Numbered from the stretch's first letter, positions 1 through 8,778 are shown. The stretch: DNA of 41,195 nt from an uncultured Eubacteriales bacterium (GCA_910584745.1 CAJUDG010000017.1:1-41195); one strand, 5' to 3'. Numbers and translations: made by a program. Notes: a model not told the origin generated them from the sequence alone.

Positions 1-207
1 TTTTAGATTCTCGTCCGGCTCTTTTTTGCCGGCGAGTGGAAGTTATTTATATTCTCCAACTATTGCCATTAAAGCCTTGAAAATTCCGGGGGCACTCTGG
101 CTTTAATTCAACTTTCGTTCAACTAATTCACCCTTATTCGCTAAAATTCAACATTTTTTGCACATTCCTGTGCAAATTCAGATCTCCGCCGGAAATTCAA
201 CATTTTT
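1..207. repeat. Non-coding left edge with TTCAAC-type repeats beside the integrase
   Basis: No gene is visible here. The 16-mer AAATTCAACATTTTTT occurs twice in direct orientation (144-159 and 193-208, the second touching the integrase stop codon). Related shorter copies lie at 105-112 (AATTCAAC), 118-123 (TTCAAC), 125-130 (AATTCA) and 174-180 (AAATTCA). Short direct repeats just downstream of a tyrosine recombinase gene are where arm-type integrase binding sites often lie; that role is inference. A hairpin with a T-rich loop can form from 10 to 36 (CTCG-T-CCGGC pairing with GCCGG-CGAG). Confidence 0.5.
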
Positions 208-1632
208 TCAACTCTCCTCCCGCTTCTCCGCCGAGGCGTTTTTGGCCCGGTTGATGATCTCCTCCATCCTGCCGCTTATCTGCTCCTCGGCCTGCTTCAT
301 AAGGTGGCCGTAGATGTTGGTGGTGGTGGCTACGCTGGAATGGCCCAGCCGGTGGCTGACGCTGATGCTGTCCACGCCGCTGAAAAGCAGCAGGCTCGTC
401 ATAGTATGACGGAAAGCATGGGGATTCAGGTGTGGGAGCCCGTGCCGCTTCTCGAACCTTGTCAGCCAGTTGCCCAGCTGAGAGGGGTTCATAGGCCCGC
501 CGTGCTCGCCGGTAAAGATATAGGGCGATTCCTTCCATTTGGACCCCTGGCTCGCGCTCTCCTCCTGCTGCCAGAGCTTATGCTCCCTGAGAAGCTCCAG
601 GGTCTCCTCGGGTATCACCAGGGTCCGTATGGAGTCCCTGGTCTTGGGCGGCCCCTCGAAGAGCCCCCTGTCCGCGGAATAGTGCATGGCACAGTCTATC
701 CGGATGGTCTTCCTGGTCCAATCCACCTTGTCCCATTTAAGCCCCAGCAGCTCGCCCCTTCGGCAGCCCGAGGCCAGAAGCAGATTCACCGCCGCCCGCC
801 ATTTGATGGGCTCATACTCCAGCGCGTTAAGTATGTCCCCAACCTGGTCCTCCTGGAAATAGTTGGGGTCCGCCCCGGCCTCCCTCTTTGGCAGAACGGC
901 CCGCCGGGCGGGGTTATAGGGTATCAGCATCTCCTTCTCCGCCTGACCGAGCACCGCCGACACCAGCAGATGGCAGTTCATCACCGTCCTGGAGCTCAGG
1001 GTCCGCTGGCCGTACACCGTGGTGAACAGCTCGCCCACCGGCATATCCAGCGCCTCCGCTATCCGCTTGGCCGTGCCGGGCTTCACCGCCTTGCCCTCCC
1101 GCAGCCTCGCGAGGCTCACCATGCCTCCGCCCTTGGCGGGAAGATCTCCTGCCACGCCCCGCTCCTCCAGGGTCTTCCACAGTATGGGCTTCACCTCCTC
1201 CATCCTGTTGTCGTTCCTGGCCTCCGGCGAGGACAGCGCCTGATACAGCAGATTCAAATGCTGCGGCTTGATATCGCACAGCTTCATGGGCCCCAGCACA
1301 GGCAGCACCCTCTTAAGGCTCTGCCGGTAGTGTATCTCCGTCAGATGCTTCATGCCCATGGTGGTCTTGCAGGTCAGCACATACTCCGCGTACTCCGCAA
1401 AGGTCTGCCGCCCGCCAGAGACCAGATCCTGCCTGCACTGCCGCTCAAAGAGCACCGCCTGCTTCTCCGCCTCTCTCCTGGCCCGCTTTTCGCTCCAGCC
1501 CTCCGGCACCCTCCAGGTATGGGAAAACGGAGTCAGCTGCTTTCCGGACTGAGGGTCCCTCCCCCTATAGACCCGGATGCTGTAGGATATTATCTGGCCC
1601 TCCCTGTTTTTTCTTGCCTGTATGTTCGCCAT
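208..1632 (-). CDS. Tyrosine recombinase/integrase with an inserted XRE-like HTH
   Basis: Site-specific DNA strand exchange enzyme, probably from an integrative element. The 474-residue protein starts with an Arm/AP2-like DNA-binding region (about residues 1-60). A core-binding region follows, and the C-terminal catalytic domain shows Arg291 (GCRRGE), Lys330, the HxxR pair His405/Arg408 (HAFRH), His431 (RLGH) and nucleophile Tyr441 (TNIYGH), so it looks intact. Residues about 171-206 resemble an XRE-type helix-turn-helix (SLARLREGKAVKPGTAKRIA) set inside the core-binding region, which is unusual. The start at 1632 is chosen because the Arm domain begins there and a G-rich stretch (GGGAAAGGG) precedes it; in-frame upstream codons would add up to 49 residues. 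No excisionase, relaxase or phage gene is visible, so the rest of any element lies left of the window or is lost. Confidence 0.88.
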   Translation of the reverse strand: MANIQARKNREGQIISYSIRVYRGRDPQSGKQLTPFSHTWRVPEGWSEKRARREAEKQAVLFERQCRQDLVSGGRQTFAEYAEYVLTCKTTMGMKHLTEIHYRQSLKRVLPVLGPMKLCDIKPQHLNLLYQALSSPEARNDNRMEEVKPILWKTLEERGVAGDLPAKGGGMVSLARLREGKAVKPGTAKRIAEALDMPVGELFTTVYGQRTLSSRTVMNCHLLVSAVLGQAEKEMLIPYNPARRAVLPKREAGADPNYFQEDQVGDILNALEYEPIKWRAAVNLLLASGCRRGELLGLKWDKVDWTRKTIRIDCAMHYSADRGLFEGPPKTRDSIRTLVIPEETLELLREHKLWQQEESASQGSKWKESPYIFTGEHGGPMNPSQLGNWLTRFEKRHGLPHLNPHAFRHTMTSLLLFSGVDSISVSHRLGHSSVATTTNIYGHLMKQAEEQISGRMEEIINRAKNASAEKREES

Positions 1633-1779
1633 ATTCAAAACCCTTTCCCGCGGGCTGTCCGGCGGAGCAAATAGATCTCCGTTATTGGTCCGCCCGCAAT
1701 ATATTTTTCCCATGATACCAAGCTTTTGTGGCAAGTGTCTACAGGTCATGCCAGATAGTGTATTTTTAAATTTGTGCAC

Positions 1780-1814
1780 AAAAAGACCGCGGGCGAAATG
1801 CCTGCGGTCTTTTT
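1780..1814 (-). terminator. Rho-independent terminator after the SBP operon
   Basis: AAAAAGACCGC (1780-1790) pairs with GCGGTCTTTTT (1804-1814), with GGC/GCC extending the stem towards the loop. It lies 15 bases past the stop of the substrate-binding gene. The symmetry could stop transcription from both sides, but the adjacent integrase reads away from it. Confidence 0.8.
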
Positions 1815-1829
1815 ATACGGATATTTTGT

Positions 1830-2882
1830 TTATTCCTGCTCCTGCTTCTGTACCCTGATATAGTTGGCTGTCTCTAAAACCTCCTCGGGAAACCTCAGCG
1901 CAAGGGCGTCCATGGTCTCCTGGTTCACGCTGACCCGGCCCTGTGGGTATGAGTACACGGCCAGCTCCCGGACATCCTTCCCGGCGATAAGCTGCACGGT
2001 CATATCCGCGGTCTTGTTGCCAGCATCGGTGTAGTCGATGTTTATGCTTGCCACAGCGCCCATGCCCACCAGATCCTCACTGGCGGTGTACCAGGGCCTG
2101 CCAGCCTCCCGGGCGGCCTTAGCCGCCTCCTGGCCGGCTGCGGCCACGGTGCTGTCCATGGGGGAGAACACCGCTTCGGCCTGTCCGCAGAGCTCCTTCA
2201 TAGCGGCCTCTACCTGATCCTTGCCGGAGACCTGCTTCTCAATAAGCTCCAACTCCAGCTCCGAGCAGTAGGCCTTAAGCGCCTCTACATAGCTTTCGCC
2301 GAAGGGGCAGCCCGGGTCATAGAGCAGCCCCACCTTCTGGATGGTCCCCTTTGCCTGCAGGGCCAGCTCTACAGCCGGCCGGGCCGTTATCAGGTCCGCA
2401 ACGCCGGTCACATTGCCGTCAGGGTTCACCGGGTCGGATATTCCCAGGTCGTTATGCGGATCATCCGTACCCATGAACACCACCTTTGTGTCCGTGCCCT
2501 CACAGGCCTTCACAGCGGCTTTTGCCGCCGGGGCGGAGATAGCCACCACAACGTCCTTTTTGCCGTCGGCAAATCCCTTGCATATCTCCTCCAGCTTGGC
2601 GGGGTCCCCGCCGGCGTTCTGGTAATCCACCTGCAGCCGGCTGTCCCCATAGCCCCACTCCTCCAGGCGGCTGAGAAACGCCGCACGGGCCTCGTCATAT
2701 GGGGCGTAGTCTGCATACTGCACCAGCCCAACTTGGTACGGACCGCTGGCCTGGGGCTCCGGCGTGGGGCCAATGGCGGAGGAGTCCGTTGACGAGGAAC
2801 TGTCCTCCTCCTTCTTGGAGCATCCCGCCAAAGCTCCGGCTGCCAGCAGGACTACCAGTATTATACACAATAACTTTTTCAT
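1830..2882 (-). CDS. ABC-type substrate-binding lipoprotein, TrpX/ABC_sub_bind family
   Basis: Predicted extracytoplasmic solute-binding lipoprotein of 350 residues. It has a Lys-start signal peptide and lipobox LAGC, a Ser/Asp-rich linker, then a two-lobe periplasmic-binding fold beginning YQVGLVQYADYAPYDEA. This matches the PF04392 family, members of which bind aromatic amino acids such as tryptophan; the ligand here is not determinable. The start at 2882 is set by a GGAAGGGAG ribosome site about 8 bases upstream. The gene follows the DUF4340 gene by 32 bases with no terminator between, so it looks like the last gene of the Gld-like operon. Members of this family usually sit with a dedicated FtsX-like permease and ATPase; neither is present. 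Confidence 0.85.
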   Translation of the reverse strand: MKKLLCIILVVLLAAGALAGCSKKEEDSSSSTDSSAIGPTPEPQASGPYQVGLVQYADYAPYDEARAAFLSRLEEWGYGDSRLQVDYQNAGGDPAKLEEICKGFADGKKDVVVAISAPAAKAAVKACEGTDTKVVFMGTDDPHNDLGISDPVNPDGNVTGVADLITARPAVELALQAKGTIQKVGLLYDPGCPFGESYVEALKAYCSELELELIEKQVSGKDQVEAAMKELCGQAEAVFSPMDSTVAAAGQEAAKAAREAGRPWYTASEDLVGMGAVASINIDYTDAGNKTADMTVQLIAGKDVRELAVYSYPQGRVSVNQETMDALALRFPEEVLETANYIRVQKQEQE

Positions 2883-2914
2883 AAACACACTCCCTTCCAA
2901 GACTTACCCCGGCC

Positions 2915-4360
2915 TCAGGGCAGGAGGGCCATCACCCCGTCGAAGTCCGTGCCGCGCACCTGCCCGTTAAAGCTGCCGTTTAGCAGCGCGGCGTAGCGGT
3001 TGCCGGGTATTTCGTAGTATTCTACGGTATCGGCGCCGCCGTTGAAATACTCATATTCTATCTTCATCGCCGGTGTGCCGCTGTACTCCGCTTTATCCAG
3101 GGTGAACACGGCCATGCTTATCATCTGCTGATAGAAGGGCTGATACACCTCATAGTCAACGGAATTTCCGTCGCCGTCCACTATTTTGGAGATATCGTAT
3201 TCCGTGCTGGTGTCCGTGGATTTCTCCTCGTCCTTCTCCCTGGTGATGTCAAAGCTGTGCACCTCGCTGCCATCTATGGTAACCGTCAGCTTCTTCACGT
3301 CCTTAATATTTGCTATCCACACATAACTCATACGCAGGCTCATAAGATTCGCGTCGGCCCAGTTTGTAACGGCACTGTTGTCCACCCTGTACACCAGATC
3401 GTTGCCGTCGGCGGTCATATAGCGCATACCGTCGCTGTCCTTGGCGCTGACGGCCAACTCGTGCTTGGAACCGTTGAGGGAGAAGCTCAGCTTTGCGTCC
3501 GGCTCTGTAAGGCCGTATTTCTCAAGCTTCTCATCCGTTATGCCCGCGTCCACTACCGATGAGGCCGTAAGCGTCTTGAGCGAAGTGATAAGCTCGCTGA
3601 GCTTTGTGTTCCCCGATTCTGCCGTTACGGGCTCGGTGATGCCGTAGCCGCTGAGGTATCTCGAATTGTACTCAATGGTGACCGGCTCCGGGAAGCGCGC
3701 GCCGGTAAGGGTCATGGTTTCCAGCTTGTCCTCCGCCTCAGTCTCCGTGGTCTCGCCCTCGTCGTCAACGGTCACATCCGTCAGGCTGGGTATCACATAT
3801 ACCGAGGTATAGAAATAGCTGAACCTGTTGGCATAGAAAGCGTCCGGCACACCCGAGACGATATAGACCTCTCCATCTTTCAGTACATACTTCCCTACGG
3901 TCTCCGGAGAGGTGTCGCCCAGCACCAACTGGTCGCTGCCGCCGTCCTTATAGTTCACTGTCACCCGGGTGCCGCCGCTGCCAAGTCCGAAAGCGTCCAG
4001 GCTGTCCTGGCTGCCCAGTTCCTTGGCCGGCTTGAAGGCCAGCATAGTGCGCACGTTAGCGGCCACCTGGCTTGTGTTGAAGTCGTAGTCCTCATAGCCC
4101 TCAAGGGTAAAGCCCAGCTGAGAGTCCTCCTGGGTTGGCACAATGGTATATTCATCCTCGGCATTCTTTACCTCTACGGACTCTATTTCCGTATCCTCCC
4201 TTGTAAGCAGCTCCTTGCGCTCCGTGGAGCTGGAGCTGCTGGGCTGGGAGCTCTCCTCACCGTCCCCGTCCTTTGGCAGGTTTGCCAGAAGGTACGCGGT
4301 CCCGCCCAGGACCAGCAGCACTGCCAGCAGGATGACAATATTTCGCACGGTCTTTTTCAT
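2915..4360 (-). CDS. DUF4340 domain protein of a Gld-like ABC operon
   Basis: A 481-residue membrane-anchored protein. One N-terminal transmembrane helix (about residues 7-26, IVILLAVLLVLGG) is followed by an acidic/Ser-rich linker and a long extracytoplasmic region of repeated beta-rich units typical of DUF4340. The family commonly follows GldG-like proteins in Gld-type ABC operons, which fits here: it begins 4 bases after the stop of the GldG-like gene. No enzymatic motif is visible. It probably forms the extracellular part of the complex, but its role outside gliding Bacteroidota is unknown. Confidence 0.8.
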   Translation of the reverse strand: MKKTVRNIVILLAVLLVLGGTAYLLANLPKDGDGEESSQPSSSSSTERKELLTREDTEIESVEVKNAEDEYTIVPTQEDSQLGFTLEGYEDYDFNTSQVAANVRTMLAFKPAKELGSQDSLDAFGLGSGGTRVTVNYKDGGSDQLVLGDTSPETVGKYVLKDGEVYIVSGVPDAFYANRFSYFYTSVYVIPSLTDVTVDDEGETTETEAEDKLETMTLTGARFPEPVTIEYNSRYLSGYGITEPVTAESGNTKLSELITSLKTLTASSVVDAGITDEKLEKYGLTEPDAKLSFSLNGSKHELAVSAKDSDGMRYMTADGNDLVYRVDNSAVTNWADANLMSLRMSYVWIANIKDVKKLTVTIDGSEVHSFDITREKDEEKSTDTSTEYDISKIVDGDGNSVDYEVYQPFYQQMISMAVFTLDKAEYSGTPAMKIEYEYFNGGADTVEYYEIPGNRYAALLNGSFNGQVRGTDFDGVMALLP

Positions 4361-4364
4361 TGGC

Positions 4365-5987
4365 TTACAGATGCCTCCTCTTCAGGAAGATCACCAGCCC
4401 CGCCGCCAGCAGCAGCACGGGCAGCGCGATGGTAAACCCGCCAAGGCCCAGCACCATGATGGTGTTCTGAGAGGCGGTCACGTCCATTGTATTTGTCTGC
4501 ACCCTCTCGGTCAGCACGGAGACGGAACTGCCGTCGGTGTCCGTCGCATATTTCATCAGGTCCGACAGGAAGTCGGCGTTGTCAAAGGCCGTGGCCATAA
4601 AGCCGTCGGAGAAGATGTTGGAGGAGCCGAAGACAATAACGCTGCGGAAATAGAAATCGTTTCCGAACTGGGTAAGGGTGGAGGACAGGGTGGCCACATT
4701 CTGCTTTGCGGTCTCCGGGTTCTCTATCTCCTCCTGAGAGGTGCTCTCCGTCACAACATAGGCCCCCTCGGAGGTGGTCCACAGCGCCTCGACGCCAACG
4801 CCGCCGTTGCCGGTGAACAGGACCTCAATAGGTACGCTTAAAGGTGAGACCAGCCGGCTGTAGGTGTTCTTCTCCATAGACTTGCCCACGGAGTCCACTA
4901 TAACGCAGCGGGGGTCCGACAGGGCATAGCGGTTGGCGTCACTCTCCATCACCACAGAACCGGTCCCGACGGAAACGCCCCACTCCTCAAGGAATGAGGA
5001 CAGATTCGGCAGCTCGCCCTGCATGGGATAGAAGCTTACAAGCACCGCGACAGACTCCTGCCTTTCCTGGTCGGACAAGAGGTCCCGCAGCTTCTGTATC
5101 TCTTCCTCGGTATAGTCGGTAGAGGGGGTAGCTATCATCAGTACCTGGGTGTCCTCGGGGATATCCTCGGTGAGAATATCTATCTGCTGGATATCAAAGT
5201 TCTGCTTCTCCATCATGTCCAGGAACGTGCCCATGCTGTCCGCGTCCAGCATCTCATTGTGGCCTGTGGCTATCGTGAGCACAGGCACCTTGTCCAGGTT
5301 CACCATCTCGATGCCCCCGGCCAGGGCACTGTCCACCTTTGAGAACATCTCGGTGGCCCCGGTGGCGGAGTTCTGCGACATGGAGAACATGTCGTCCACG
5401 CTCAGCACCTTATAGCGCTTCTCGGTGCTTATAAGCACCCTGCCGGTGGTAAGGCTCTCGCTGGCATAGCGGCTTATGAACTCCGGGTTGGTATCAGGGT
5501 CGATAAACTGAACGTGTATCTTCTGATTCACTTCCTCCAGCCGCTTTGACAGGTTCATCACCTGGCTGTACTTCAGGCCGTAGCTGGAGTAGATGGCGTC
5601 GCTTTTATAGGCCTCCTCCGTGCCTATCAGATAGATATTTGTATCCTGCTCCACACCCTGGGCGATCTCCACCGCCTGGTCGGACAGTGTGTTCATCTTC
5701 TGGGCTGTCAGGTCGATATTCATAGAGGGGAAGCGCTCTGTAAGCAGCGACGCCAGCAGGTTCAGCACCACCACAACGGCGATGAACACCACCGTCAGCA
5801 CCGTGGCCATGCCGCCGCGCCTGAACTTGTTTCCCTTGAATACGGACGCTTTCTTCTGCGCCGGCTTCTGTTCCGGGGCGGGATTCTGCTCCGGTGCGGG
5901 GGAGGGCTCCTTGGCGGCGCTCTCCTCTTTCCCGGCCACTTCTTCTATCTCCTCCTGGTTTTCCAGGCCCTGTTTATTCTCGTCCAT
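4365..5987 (-). CDS. GldG-like ABC transporter auxiliary protein
   Basis: A 541-residue protein. A Pro/Glu-rich cytoplasmic N-terminus (residues 1-50) precedes a transmembrane helix near residues 60-82 (VLTVVFIAVVVVLNLLAS), a large extracytoplasmic domain with the GldG-family opening (SMNIDLTAQKMNTLSDQ), and a second helix at the C-terminus ending in KRRHL. Such proteins act with an ATPase and an ABC-2 permease; in gliding bacteria the set is GldA-GldF-GldG, but in Firmicutes the substrate is unknown. The start at 5987 has a good ribosome site (AAGGAGG, about 9 bases upstream); a start 24 bases further up is possible but lacks one. It is 14 bases from the permease gene, so co-transcription is near certain. 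Confidence 0.85.
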   Translation of the reverse strand: MDENKQGLENQEEIEEVAGKEESAAKEPSPAPEQNPAPEQKPAQKKASVFKGNKFRRGGMATVLTVVFIAVVVVLNLLASLLTERFPSMNIDLTAQKMNTLSDQAVEIAQGVEQDTNIYLIGTEEAYKSDAIYSSYGLKYSQVMNLSKRLEEVNQKIHVQFIDPDTNPEFISRYASESLTTGRVLISTEKRYKVLSVDDMFSMSQNSATGATEMFSKVDSALAGGIEMVNLDKVPVLTIATGHNEMLDADSMGTFLDMMEKQNFDIQQIDILTEDIPEDTQVLMIATPSTDYTEEEIQKLRDLLSDQERQESVAVLVSFYPMQGELPNLSSFLEEWGVSVGTGSVVMESDANRYALSDPRCVIVDSVGKSMEKNTYSRLVSPLSVPIEVLFTGNGGVGVEALWTTSEGAYVVTESTSQEEIENPETAKQNVATLSSTLTQFGNDFYFRSVIVFGSSNIFSDGFMATAFDNADFLSDLMKYATDTDGSSVSVLTERVQTNTMDVTASQNTIMVLGLGGFTIALPVLLLAAGLVIFLKRRHL

Positions 5988-6001
5988 TCTTATAAACCTC
6001 C

Positions 6002-6709
6002 TTAGCTCCACCGGCGGCTCTCAAGCCTGCGTGCGGTGAGAAAGACAAATATCGCCATAACGCTCAGGAAAAACAGAGTGCTGGCTGTGCTGAATAGCCC
6101 CTGGGTAAAGGTCTGATAGCGGTTGCTGAAGGATATCCAGCTGACAAGTGTGGCCACCGCCGCATTGTTCACGGAGGCCGCCAGGGAATCCACATACATC
6201 AGGAAAACCGATACGGCAAAGGTGCCGATGGCGGCGATTATCTGGCTTATGGTAAGGCTTGATATAAACACGCCAATGGATATCATGGCCCCGCCGTAGA
6301 GCAGCGTGCCAAGATAGTTGCCGATGATCTCACCCCAGCTGGGCGCGGCAAAGAAGTTCATGGCGATGGCGGGCAGAAGGCCCAGAGTAGAGGCCACGAA
6401 GAACACGAAGAAGCACGCCAGGAACTTTCCAAGCACGATGGACGTCACCCCCACAGGGGCCGTCAGCAGTATCTGGTCGGTCTTGTTCTTCTGGTCGTCG
6501 GTCATGCTCTTCATGGTTATGACCGGTATCACCAGCATTGAGAAGTTGAACATGGAGCCGTACACATAGTTTGAGATATAGGCCGAGGAGCCCCTGGCCA
6601 TCACCATGAAGTAGAACAGGCCGTAAAGCGCCATGAGTATGGCCACGCATACATAGCCTATTGGCGAGTTGAAATAGGAGCGTATCTCCCTTTTGAATAT
6701 TGCGGTCAT
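6002..6709 (-). CDS. ABC-2 type permease (GldF-like)
   Basis: A 235-residue integral membrane protein with about six hydrophobic segments. The N-terminal stretch FKREIRSYFNSPIGYV is typical of ABC-2 permeases of the GldF/NosY kind, as is the inter-helix segment DDQKNKTDQILLTAPVG. It is the membrane partner of the ATPase encoded immediately upstream, from which it is separated by two bases. A GAGGA ribosome site lies just before the ATG. The export substrate cannot be told from sequence. Confidence 0.88.
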   Translation of the reverse strand: MTAIFKREIRSYFNSPIGYVCVAILMALYGLFYFMVMARGSSAYISNYVYGSMFNFSMLVIPVITMKSMTDDQKNKTDQILLTAPVGVTSIVLGKFLACFFVFFVASTLGLLPAIAMNFFAAPSWGEIIGNYLGTLLYGGAMISIGVFISSLTISQIIAAIGTFAVSVFLMYVDSLAASVNNAAVATLVSWISFSNRYQTFTQGLFSTASTLFFLSVMAIFVFLTARRLESRRWS

Positions 6710-6711
6710 TA

Positions 6712-7680
6712 TCAGTCCTCTCCTTTCCCGTCGCCCGCGTGCGAGGGCGCGTCAGTGCTGGTAAGCTGCAGGAACAGGTCCTCAAGGGTCAGGTCGGTGT
6801 TCTTCAGCGCCAAAATAGGCCAGCCGTTTCTGGCCATCAGGGCAAACAGGTCCCTGCGGATATCCACGTCCGGCGCGGATTCCACGCTGAACTCATAGGC
6901 GCCCTCTTCCTTCTCTCCAAGTGAGTACACATCCACAACTCGCTCCATGGCCTCTATTGCGTGCAGTATCTCCCGCTCCGGGCCATCGGCGCGCATAATG
7001 AGCCTGTGGTCCTGGGAAAGGTCATGGGCCAGGGTGTCCGTGGCCCCGTCGGCCACCAGCTTGCCGTTGTTTATAACTATGATGCGCTCGCATACCGCCT
7101 GAACCTCGGGCAGGATATGGGAACTGAGTATGACCGTGTGGTTTCTTCCCAAATTCTTTATAAGCGTGCGTATCTCTATAATCTGCTTCGGGTCCAGTCC
7201 CACGGTGGGCTCGTCCAGTATCAGCACCGGCGGGTTACCTATAAGTGCCTGGGCGATGCCCACGCGCTGTTTATAGCCCTTTGAAAGGTTCCCCACCAGC
7301 CTGTCGTATACATTGTCGATCTTCACAAGCTCGCATATCTCCTTTATATGCTGTTGCCTGGGCTGATTGGCCTTTTTCAGCTCATAGACAAAGTTAAGAT
7401 ACTCCTTCACCGTCATGTCCAGATACAGCGGCGGCTGCTCCGGCAGATAGCCGATCATCCGCTTGACCTCGTTGGGATCGTCCAGGGTGTTCTTCCCCGA
7501 AACCGTCACGCTGCCCTCCGTAGCGGAGAGATAGCCGGTGATAATGTTCATGGTGGTGGATTTCCCCGCGCCGTTTGGCCCAAGGAAGCCCACGATGGAG
7601 CCCTCCTCAATCGTAAAGCTCACGTGGTCCACCGCCAGGTTCGCGCCGTAGCGCTTTGTCAGGTTCCTGACCTCTACCAT
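6712..7680 (-). CDS. ABC transporter ATP-binding protein (GldA-like)
   Basis: A 322-residue ATPase that powers the adjacent permease. Walker A GPNGAGKST is at residues 34-42, the signature NLSKGYKQR near 138-146, Walker B LILDEPTVGLD follows, and an H-loop histidine is in ILSSHIL. A C-terminal extension of about 100 residues after the nucleotide-binding domain is typical of the GldA/NatA-like group. AGGAGG lies 9-10 bases before the ATG at 7680. It is the first gene of the leftward operon, with a promoter in 7767-7795. Confidence 0.93.
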   Translation of the reverse strand: MVEVRNLTKRYGANLAVDHVSFTIEEGSIVGFLGPNGAGKSTTMNIITGYLSATEGSVTVSGKNTLDDPNEVKRMIGYLPEQPPLYLDMTVKEYLNFVYELKKANQPRQQHIKEICELVKIDNVYDRLVGNLSKGYKQRVGIAQALIGNPPVLILDEPTVGLDPKQIIEIRTLIKNLGRNHTVILSSHILPEVQAVCERIIVINNGKLVADGATDTLAHDLSQDHRLIMRADGPEREILHAIEAMERVVDVYSLGEKEEGAYEFSVESAPDVDIRRDLFALMARNGWPILALKNTDLTLEDLFLQLTSTDAPSHAGDGKGED

Positions 7681-7766
7681 TTCCGTGATTCCTCCTGTTT
7701 ATATGTCTTTCCGTCATAAAATATTTAAATACAGCAGCTTCCTGCCATTTTAGAGCCGGTCTTTAT

Positions 7767-7795
7767 AGTATGGCAAAATATTGTCCGTTTGTCAA
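7767..7795 (-). promoter_or_regulatory. Sigma-A promoter of the Gld-like ABC operon
   Basis: Read on the minus strand, TTGACA (7790-7795) is followed by 17 bases and CATACT (7767-7772), about 90 bases before the ATPase start. The -35 is perfect and the -10 weaker. An alternative -10 (TACTAT) would need a 19-base spacer. Confidence 0.65.
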
Positions 7796-7827
7796 GTACA
7801 TGGGCGCTTTTCATCAAACTGTAACCC

Positions 7828-8778
7828 TTATGAAATATCTATCCATATCCCGGTATCTCTCATTATTGAGTTCGGGACGCTTTTATAAAAGCTCTGGGCC
7901 TCACCGTTGGCAGCCGTAAGCCCAATAAGCGTGTCAATGCCCTCATCCTTAAGCGCCCTTCTCAGCGCATCCATCAGCTTCTGCGCCACTCCCTTATGCC
8001 TATAGTTTTTCAGCACGCATATCCAGTCAAGATAAGCTTTCTTGGACCCGTCAAAGCGGCTGGCAATAATCGCCGAATCAATTCTTCCCACCACTCTGCC
8101 GCCGGAATAGGCCAGAAGGGATATAGAGCCGTCAAAGGCCCGGTCCTCAAAGCTGCCCTCGACCTGACGGGTATATGCGTCGTCTATCTCCCATCCCCAG
8201 TCGCTCTCCTCCTCTCTCAGCCTTCGTTCAAAATCCAGGACGTCCTGGATTTTGTCCTTCGTGTATCTCTCGATAATGAGCGCCATTTTGTCCAAACAGT
8301 CCCAAAGCTCCCGACACTTGCCCCTATAGTGATAGCTGCTCCCGCTATTGTTTTCACCTATGCGTTCAAGCCCCAGCTTTTCAAGTATCCCCTGCGACTT
8401 CAAATTGTTCTTATTGGAATAGGCCTCCACATAAGTTACACCCTCGGGTATCTTATCTTCAAGCCACCGGTACAGCTTCCTGAAAAGTCCGGTCCCCTGA
8501 TACTCCGGCTTTATCTGTATCTCTTCCATCATGAACACGTCGTTACATATATCATACTGGAAATATCCGGCAAGCTCACCGTCACAGAGCATCATAACTA
8601 TCTGCCGCCGTTCCCCTTGTATGGCGGGAGTAATATATTCCCGCCAGACCGCGAAGTCCTCCTTAAAGGTCCCGCCTGTGGGAGCTATCAGGTTCATATT
8701 GCCATATAAAATCCTAAAAAGCTCCGGGAGAATTTTCTCCATTGAATTTTTCTCCACAAACTCAAAATCAAATGTCAA
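7828..8778 (-). CDS. Tandem GNAT-fold N-acetyltransferase
   Basis: A 316-residue protein with two GNAT-like halves. The first (residues about 1-160) has the acetyl-CoA-binding segment IQIKPEYQGTGLFRKLYRWL. The second (about 165-316) has VLKNYRHKGVAQKLMDALRRAL. Double-GNAT proteins acetylate small molecules or peptides; the substrate is unknown. The frame opens with TTG at 8778 preceded by a strong GGGGAGGG site; the next ATG in frame is at 8742 without a clear ribosome site. An extended -10 promoter (TGGTATACT, minus strand, -10 at 8821-8826) lies about 45 bases upstream. Confidence 0.85.
   Translation of the reverse strand: MTFDFEFVEKNSMEKILPELFRILYGNMNLIAPTGGTFKEDFAVWREYITPAIQGERRQIVMMLCDGELAGYFQYDICNDVFMMEEIQIKPEYQGTGLFRKLYRWLEDKIPEGVTYVEAYSNKNNLKSQGILEKLGLERIGENNSGSSYHYRGKCRELWDCLDKMALIIERYTKDKIQDVLDFERRLREEESDWGWEIDDAYTRQVEGSFEDRAFDGSISLLAYSGGRVVGRIDSAIIASRFDGSKKAYLDWICVLKNYRHKGVAQKLMDALRRALKDEGIDTLIGLTAANGEAQSFYKSVPNSIMRDTGIWIDIS

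Noticed and set aside
1..27. 3' end of a tRNA gene followed by a T-run
   Set aside because: The T-loop would lack the invariant C56 and the G53-C61 pair, and the 5' half is not visible, so it is not a functional tRNA end.
304..1674. Long open frame antisense to the integrase
   Set aside because: It has no ribosome site or family similarity and mirrors the integrase codon structure; it is a shadow of a GC-rich gene.
7620..7627. CACGTGG as a parS core in the ABC ATPase gene
   Set aside because: The flanks lack GTTTC/GAAAC, so it does not resemble parS.
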